Assembly (NCBI GenBank): GCA_050789255.1 | Contig: JBOZRQ010000003.1 | Location: forward strand, 4,543-68,542 | Length of the DNA: 64,000 bases | Direction: 5' to 3' | Source of the DNA: JBOZRQ01 sp050789255 | Lineage (GTDB): Bacteria; Bacillota; Sulfobacillia; Symbiobacteriales; Symbiobacteriaceae | Shown here: positions 59,625 through 64,000 of the stretch, one piece after another | How the letters are laid out: every line of letters begins with the position of its first letter | How positions within the stretch are numbered: the first letter of the stretch is position 1 | Notes under the pieces: generated by a model | Told to the model about the DNA's origin: nothing | Seen by the model: only the letters and a program-made list of their open reading frames with translations | Databases searched by the model: none | Translations under genes and position numbers: made by a program

Positions 59625-60155
59625 ATGTCTGAAAATAGCTCTCGCCTTGCCGAGCTAGTCGCTGCGCTGAGGGAGTATCAGGAGCTTGCCAACAGGTGGG
59701 AAATGGAGGCCGCCATGGCCTACTTGACCGACAACCCCACGATCGCGATCGACGGACAGGTCTCCACCGGGTATGAACCGGTGTTCCAGATCCATGAGGG
59801 CGACCGGGGCTCCCGCCTGATCGTGGACTTTACCGATTTTGAGCTCGATGGCGACACCCTCGGGTGCTATTTCCACGCCGAGTCGGAGATCGACCGGGTG
59901 CTCGGGATTCGCGGCATTGCACGCTGGAACCGCATCACGTTCGCGGGCAACAAGATCCACTACTGGGACATCGACAAGCCCTCGGAAGAGGAGATCGCCC
60001 GGCGGCGCCCGGTGGTCCGGCCGTTCTTTGAGTGGGCTGAGGAGAAGCACCCCGTGCTCTTGCAGCGCTTGCGGAGCGGCCCTAACTTTCACTCCGGTTC
60101 GGCAGCGGTTGAGTTGGCCGACCTGTGGCGGGAAGAGCACCAGCCGGTACGATAA
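59625..60155 (+). CDS. SnoaL/NTF2-like protein
   Basis: A 176-residue soluble protein. The first half has the NTF2-like layout (LVAALREYQELANRWEMEAAMAYLTDNPTI, then paired strands to about residue 120); the last third is charged and helical. The activity is not predictable. ATG at 59625 after AGGAGGAG. GTAAC (59562-59566) and GTTAC (59588-59592) half-sites lie upstream, similar to those of the HxlR operators, so it may belong to the same regulon. Confidence 0.65.
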   Translation: MSENSSRLAELVAALREYQELANRWEMEAAMAYLTDNPTIAIDGQVSTGYEPVFQIHEGDRGSRLIVDFTDFELDGDTLGCYFHAESEIDRVLGIRGIARWNRITFAGNKIHYWDIDKPSEEEIARRRPVVRPFFEWAEEKHPVLLQRLRSGPNFHSGSAAVELADLWREEHQPVR

Positions 60156-60162
60156 GGCACAA

Positions 60163-60194
60163 CAAACAGAGGCGGGCATCCCCGCCTCTGTTTG
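60163..60194. terminator. bidirectional terminator
   Basis: Perfect stem CAAACAGAGGCGGG/CCCGCCTCTGTTTG with a CATC loop between the 59625 gene and the convergent 60198 gene. Confidence 0.9.
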
Positions 60195-60197
60195 CTG

Positions 60198-60761
60198 CTA
60201 AGACCTATACTTCGTCGCCGCAAGGATCAGGAGCAGGGCGCCCAACGCCAGCCCGGCGAACCATTTCCAAGCCCCGGAGGAGGTTGATGGTGGGCTCGGC
60301 GCGGGCGTCGGGCTGGAAGGGGGCGCCGTGGTGCGGGTACCACCGCCGGGCGCCTGTTTGAGCTCGACCGGGAGTTCCTTCACCTCGAACCAATCGGCAC
60401 CGACGCGAATGGGGAGCATACCGGTCCATCGGTCATCCGGCAAAATCACTTCCAGGCGTATCACTGCAGCCGGTTGGGACGGGAACTTCACTTCCGATAG
60501 GTAGACGCCCGTGGAGGTTTCGGGAAGCGGCACCGGCGCAGGTGCCGGCTCATTCATGGGGCCCACCGAGCCGCGGACCTGGGCGCCGGGAAGACCAGCG
60601 CCGTAGGGATCTACGAGCCTGACTTGCAGCGCGCCCTTGCCGCCCGGTGCGGGCACAGGCGGGTCAAGGGTGACGGAAGCGGTCATCTCGTGTGCCCGGG
60701 CCGTTTGGGCTACGAGCAGAAGGGTAAGCATCACAAGGACCGCTTTGATGGCACGGGACAA
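60198..60761 (-). CDS. exported FixH/YtkA-like protein with C-terminal anchor
   Basis: A signal peptide (AIKAVLVMLTLLLVAQTARA) is followed by an Ig-like domain (ASVTLDPPVPAPGGKGALQVRLVDPYG, about residues 28-55, and the GVYLSEVKFP block), a Pro/Ser/Thr linker (about 140-160), and a C-terminal membrane helix (WFAGLALGALLLILAATKY). The Ig-like part resembles YtkA/FixH proteins that bind copper or heme-assembly partners, but no metal motif is clear. TTG at 60761 has GAGGTG at good distance; a GTG at 60770 lies inside that site. Confidence 0.65.
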   Translation of the reverse strand: MSRAIKAVLVMLTLLLVAQTARAHEMTASVTLDPPVPAPGGKGALQVRLVDPYGAGLPGAQVRGSVGPMNEPAPAPVPLPETSTGVYLSEVKFPSQPAAVIRLEVILPDDRWTGMLPIRVGADWFEVKELPVELKQAPGGGTRTTAPPSSPTPAPSPPSTSSGAWKWFAGLALGALLLILAATKYRS

Positions 60762-60798
60762 GGCACCCACCTCAGAACTTAATGATGCCCATACCCAA

Positions 60799-60824
60799 GC
60801 CCCCGCAGAACGTTCTGCGGGGGC
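60799..60824. repeat. perfect 26-bp palindrome in a divergent intergenic region
   Basis: GCCCCCGCAGAAC followed at once by its reverse complement. It lies between two divergent starts (60761 minus and 60962 plus). As RNA it would fold into a strong hairpin in either direction; the plus-strand tail is CGCCTTTCC. It could be an orphan terminator or a protein-binding site. Confidence 0.7.
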
Positions 60825-60961
60825 CGCCTTTCCTCCGTTTCACACTTGCACCCGAACAAAAACATCAGCCGACAACAAAATGTTCGTTGCATGTCGAGCA
60901 AAAACCATGTAGTATCTCCTTTTGGGGTTTGAATTGACCTCTTGAAAGGTGAGGTGCCGAC

Positions 60962-62377
60962 ATGAGCTATGATGTCATTATTGTGGGAGGCGGCCCTGCC
61001 GGTATCTTTGCGGCCTATGAACTGACCGAACAAAACCCGGGTGCCAAGGTGCTTCTGCTCGACAAAGGGCACGATATCAAGCACCGCCGGTGCCCGATTC
61101 TGGAAGAGAAGATCGACAAGTGCCCCACGCCCGCCCGCATGAAGGACTACGCCGGGTGCCTGCCGGCCTGTTCGATCACCGCGGGATGGGGCGGCGCCGG
61201 CGCTTATAGCGATGGCAAGTTTAACCTGACCACGGAGTTTGGCGGCTGGATGCAGGACTACCTGGCGCCCTCCAAGGTCCTTGAACTAATTGAGTACGTC
61301 GACCGGATCAACCTGGCCCACGGCGCGACCACCTCGATCACCGATCCGACCACCAAGGAGGTCGCCTCGATTGAGCGCCGGGCCATTGCAGCGGGTCTGA
61401 AGCTGCTGAAGGCTCGGGTCCGCCACCTGGGCACCGAAGAGAATCTCAAGATCCTGCGCAACATCTTCGAGACCCTGAAGGCCCGCGTGGAGATTCGTTT
61501 CCGCACTCTCGTTGAGGAGATCCTCGTTGAGCAGGGGCATGTCGTGGGCATCGTGTTGGCCAACGGGGAGCAGCTGCGGGCCGCCAAGGTGGTCATCGCT
61601 CCCGGCCGCGACGGCTCGGAGTGGCTGGGCAAGATGCTGAAGAAGCATCAGGTGACCATGATCAACAACCAGGTGGACATTGGCGTTCGCGTGGAGACCT
61701 CCAACGTGATCATGCAGGAGCTGAACGAGCACCTGTACGAGGCCAAGTTCATCTTCAACTCGTCGGTGGGCACCCGCGTGCGCACCTTCTGCGCCAACCC
61801 CAGCGGACACGTGGTGGTGGAGAACCACTCTGGCGTCATGACCGCCAATGGCCATTCCTATAAGGACCCGGCTCTGGGCAGCGCCAACACCAACTTTGCA
61901 CTGCTGGTCTCCCATCAGTTCACCGACCCCTTCGACAAGCCGATTGAGTACGCCAAGGAGGTTAGCCGGCGGGCGAACGATCTCTCCAACGGCTCGGTAA
62001 TCGTGCAGAAGTACGGCGACATTCTGAAGGGGCGCCGCTCCACGGTCAACCGCATTCGCGAAGGCTTTGTGGAGCCCACCCTCAGGGAAGCGGTTCCCGG
62101 CGACCTGGGCCTGGTGCTGCCGTACAACACCATGAAGTCGCTGGTCGAGATGATGGAAGCCCTCGACAAGGTGACGCCGGGGCTGGCCTCGGAGCACACC
62201 CTGTTCTATGGGGTCGAGGCCAAGTTCTACAGCGCCCGCCCGCGGCTGACCAACCAGTTCGAGACCGAAATCAAGGGCTTGTACACGGTAGGTGACGGGG
62301 CGGGCATCACCCGTGGCCTCGCTCAGGCCTCTGCCGCCGGTGTTCACGTGGCCCGGGCGATCCTCGGCGCCAACTAG
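60962..62377 (+). CDS. FAD-dependent dehydrogenase, COG2509 type
   Basis: The 471-residue protein has the N-terminal FAD motif VIIVGGGPAGIFAAYELTE (residues 5-23), a KHRRCPILEEKIDKCPTPARMKDYAGC region rich in Cys (about residues 39-67) followed by GWGGAGAYSDGKFNL, and the C-terminal FAD-contact block GLYTVGDGAGITRGLAQAS (about 438-456). This matches the 'uncharacterised FAD-dependent dehydrogenase' group common in Firmicutes. The clustered cysteines may have a redox or iron-sulfur role. Ribosome site AAAGGTGAGG. Confidence 0.88.
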   Translation: MSYDVIIVGGGPAGIFAAYELTEQNPGAKVLLLDKGHDIKHRRCPILEEKIDKCPTPARMKDYAGCLPACSITAGWGGAGAYSDGKFNLTTEFGGWMQDYLAPSKVLELIEYVDRINLAHGATTSITDPTTKEVASIERRAIAAGLKLLKARVRHLGTEENLKILRNIFETLKARVEIRFRTLVEEILVEQGHVVGIVLANGEQLRAAKVVIAPGRDGSEWLGKMLKKHQVTMINNQVDIGVRVETSNVIMQELNEHLYEAKFIFNSSVGTRVRTFCANPSGHVVVENHSGVMTANGHSYKDPALGSANTNFALLVSHQFTDPFDKPIEYAKEVSRRANDLSNGSVIVQKYGDILKGRRSTVNRIREGFVEPTLREAVPGDLGLVLPYNTMKSLVEMMEALDKVTPGLASEHTLFYGVEAKFYSARPRLTNQFETEIKGLYTVGDGAGITRGLAQASAAGVHVARAILGAN

Positions 62378-62392
62378 GCATATGTCACCTGC

Positions 62393-62428
62393 AACCCCAG
62401 ACCGGATCTCTCCGGGCTGGGGTTTTTT
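62393..62428 (+). terminator. intrinsic terminator after the COG2509 gene
   Basis: AACCCCAG/CTGGGGTT outer stem with CCGGA/TCCGG inside, then TTTTTT. Confidence 0.92.
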
Positions 62429-62520
62429 CATGTACGCAACACCTGCGGAGGAACCTCCGACTCTGCAATCGAATCGTTGAATGATTGCCGCATACTGGTC
62501 ACGAAAGGACACAGGTCGAG

Positions 62521-63273
62521 ATGCACCCTACGCCGTACAAAGACGTGAATGAAACGATCCTTCTGCTCTGGGAACACCAGCGGCAGGTGCTGGGCGACAA
62601 CGCCGTCGGTTTCTATCTGGGCGGTTCGCTGGGACTCGGCGACTTTGATCCCGGCAGCAGCGACATAGACTTCCTGGTGGTTACCGAGGAGCCAGTCTCT
62701 GACGCAGTGTTGCCGGAACTCCACCACATGCACGACCGGATTCGCACTACGGGCATGCACTGGGCTCAGCACCTGGAGGGTTCGTATATCCCCCGGGGCT
62801 CTTTGCGCCGTTATGACCCGAACGATTGCCACCACCCATCCATTGGTGTTGACTGGGCCTTCGGCGTCCACCACCACGATTGCACGGGGATCATCCAACG
62901 GTGGATCGTCCGGGAGTGCGGGATCACCGTTTCGGGACCGCACCCCGCAAGTTTGATCGACCCGATTTCGGCCCGGGAGATGAAGGAGACGATCTCCAGA
63001 GTGCTTCGTGAGGTTTGGGTCGAGCGGTTGCATAACAACGATTGGCTTCGCCCCCGAAACTACCAGGCGTATGCGATTCTGACCATGTGCCGGGCGCGCT
63101 ACACCCTAGCAAACGACGGGGTGATGGTCTCGAAGCCGGTAGCCGCCGCCTGGGCCCGGCAGGCGTTCCCGCAGTGGGCGCCCCTGATTGACCGGGCGCT
63201 CGTATGGCGGTACGACACCGACCCGGACGACATGGATGAAATGCTCGATTTCATACGTGACACGATCGGCTAG
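62521..63273 (+). CDS. aminoglycoside adenylyltransferase-like nucleotidyltransferase
   Basis: The 250-residue protein has a nucleotidyltransferase core with the metal Asp pair in YLGGSLGLGDFDPGSSDIDFLVV (about residues 31-53) and a C-terminal helical domain (about 150-250) of the type found in ANT(3'')/AadA and DUF4111 proteins (RPRNYQAYAILTMCRARYTL). A role in aminoglycoside modification is possible but not demonstrated; chromosomal homologues are common without known resistance. ATG at 62521 is chosen over an upstream in-frame start without ribosome site. Confidence 0.82.
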   Translation: MHPTPYKDVNETILLLWEHQRQVLGDNAVGFYLGGSLGLGDFDPGSSDIDFLVVTEEPVSDAVLPELHHMHDRIRTTGMHWAQHLEGSYIPRGSLRRYDPNDCHHPSIGVDWAFGVHHHDCTGIIQRWIVRECGITVSGPHPASLIDPISAREMKETISRVLREVWVERLHNNDWLRPRNYQAYAILTMCRARYTLANDGVMVSKPVAAAWARQAFPQWAPLIDRALVWRYDTDPDDMDEMLDFIRDTIG

Positions 63274-63274
63274 G

Positions 63275-63300
63275 CCGGCCCCCACCAGGGGGCCGGTTTT
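63275..63300 (+). terminator. intrinsic terminator after the nucleotidyltransferase gene
   Basis: CCGGCCCCC/GGGGGCCGG stem with an ACCA loop, followed by TTTTC. Confidence 0.9.
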
Positions 63301-63419
63301 CTTGAGGGATGCCGTCGCGATCGGTGTCGGGGAAAGCCACGGGACAGCGCACCCAAGCCTCTGGTGTACATAACATGAGGGGGGAGGGGTCTCAACCCCC
63401 CTGAGAGGGAGGTCAGCGA

Positions 63420-64000
63420 ATGGCCTGTCAGGAAGTGCTCCGAACCGGCACTACGGTGGTCTCTCGGATCACCACCGGTTCCGGGAGCTATCTCGTCACT
63501 TCAACCGTCACTAGTCAGGGTCCCCTTAACACCACGGTGTGCTACACGGTCACGTATGAGTCTGGACTTGGAATAAGCCACGTCACCGTAGGTCTGTGCC
63601 CCGAAAGCCCATGCCCGACGCCTCCCCCCGGAGGCCCGTTCAACAACTGCTGCACGGCTGTTGGTCGGCCTCAGCCCGTGGTGACAGATATCCTGGGTAA
63701 CCCTATTTCGGCTGTGTATCCGACAGCGATTCAGGGCGCGAACGGCACCCTTTGTGGGGTTAAGATCGACCCCTACCCGGCCCCAACCGGAACCTTTGCG
63801 TTCTGCGTCAGCTTCTCGGGCACGTTCGACGTGGTCGACGTGCCGTTCCTGGTCAAAGGCGGCCAGCCTCAAGAGATTTGCTCGGTCCTCGGCCTAAGCT
63901 GCACACCGATAGTCACCAGCACGACCACGTCATCCAGCACGAGCACGTCGACCAGCACGAGCACCTCGACGAGCACGAGCACCTCGACGAGCACGAGCAC
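63420..64000 (+). CDS. Cys-rich protein with Ser/Thr repeat, cut by the right window edge
   Basis: ATG at 63420 with GAGAGGGAGG upstream opens a frame of 193 codons that runs off the window. It starts MACQEVLRTGTTVVSRITTG and has about nine Cys in the first 170 residues (including NNCCTA and GTLCGV), then a Ser-Thr dipeptide repeat. No signal peptide. The layout (Cys-rich head, low-complexity tail) resembles spore-surface filament or coat proteins, which is a guess. A hairpin (AGGGGGG/CCCCCCT, 63378-63402) precedes the ribosome site and could affect translation. Confidence 0.7.
   Translation, partial: MACQEVLRTGTTVVSRITTGSGSYLVTSTVTSQGPLNTTVCYTVTYESGLGISHVTVGLCPESPCPTPPPGGPFNNCCTAVGRPQPVVTDILGNPISAVYPTAIQGANGTLCGVKIDPYPAPTGTFAFCVSFSGTFDVVDVPFLVKGGQPQEICSVLGLSCTPIVTSTTTSSSTSTSTSTSTSTSTSTSTSTS
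63937..64000 (+). repeat. 18-bp tandem repeat encoding Ser-Thr
   Basis: Three full units (63937-63954, 63955-63972, 63973-63990) of AGCACGAGCACCTCGACG or a near variant, continuing to the window edge. Each unit encodes STSTST. Confidence 0.9.

Noticed and set aside
62521..63273. Acquired resistance cassette
   Set aside because: No attC site, integrase or IS is adjacent, and base composition equals that of its neighbours.
63937..64000. CRISPR-like array
   Set aside because: The repeat is contiguous 18-bp coding sequence without spacers, in frame with the gene at 63420.

Overview
The window looks like a chromosomal segment of a high-GC, endospore-forming Firmicute, most like the Symbiobacterium group. 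This is inferred from gene content and base composition, not from a search. Support comes from a sleB-ypeB spore-germination pair, pcrB, yunC and yndM-type genes, a Bacillus-type (DinR/LexA) SOS box before uvrB, strong GGAGG Shine-Dalgarno sites, many GTG/TTG starts, and GC-rich genes separated by compact hairpin terminators. I saw no rRNA, tRNA, CRISPR array or intact transposase gene.

Layout. 1-10.2 kb: DUF429 protein, FetAB-type exporter, mannose-6-phosphate isomerase, GH4 glycosidase, a secreted stalk-domain protein, an ECF sigma factor and a Cys-rich protein. 10.4-18.7 kb: a double-FAD oxidoreductase with a C-terminal repeat region, a GH84 hexosaminidase, a family-5 solute-binding lipoprotein and an M28 peptidase, a set that fits amino-sugar or glycopeptide scavenging. 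18.7-19.3 kb: HXXEE membrane protein behind two near-identical operators. 19.5-20.3 kb: pcrB. 20.4-33.3 kb: a twelve-gene myo-inositol operon (HAD phosphatase, iolI, lacI regulator, AfuABC-like transporter, inositol-phosphatase-family enzyme, iolG, iolD-like, iolE, iolB, iolC). 33.3-50.9 kb: secreted proteins, uvrB, LysM-M14 peptidase, a secreted Hcp-fold protein, metallophosphoesterase, MFS exporter, VanY-like peptidase, NCS2 permease, CopZ, YpeB and SleB. 51-64 kb: SpeA-type decarboxylase, amidase, YunC, beta-lactamase-fold protein, glucarate dehydratase, an oxidoreductase, an extradiol dioxygenase with a divergent HxlR regulator, a COG2509 flavoprotein, a nucleotidyltransferase, and a Cys-rich Ser/Thr-repeat protein cut by the window edge.

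Three observations stand out. (1) A ~240-260 bp structured element occurs twice (14790-15031 and 56916-57173). Each copy lies between two exact copies of the local intrinsic-terminator hairpin, and the hairpin sequence differs between the two loci. This looks like a small mobile element that targets terminators and duplicates them. (2) The HxlR regulator at 59178 has an in-frame TGA exactly where the family's redox-sensing cysteine normally lies, while its promoter, ribosome site, reading frame and terminator are otherwise intact. (3) The inositol operon pairs an Afu/Fbp-type transporter with an inositol-phosphatase-family enzyme, suggesting import of a phosphorylated inositol.

The inositol steps on the encoded enzymes would be: phosphorylated inositol imported, dephosphorylated (27040), oxidised (IolG), dehydrated (IolE), ring-opened (IolD-like), isomerised (IolB) and phosphorylated (IolC). 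IolJ aldolase and IolA are not in the window. Two LacI-type operators flank the first gene, so the internal LacI regulator probably controls its own operon.
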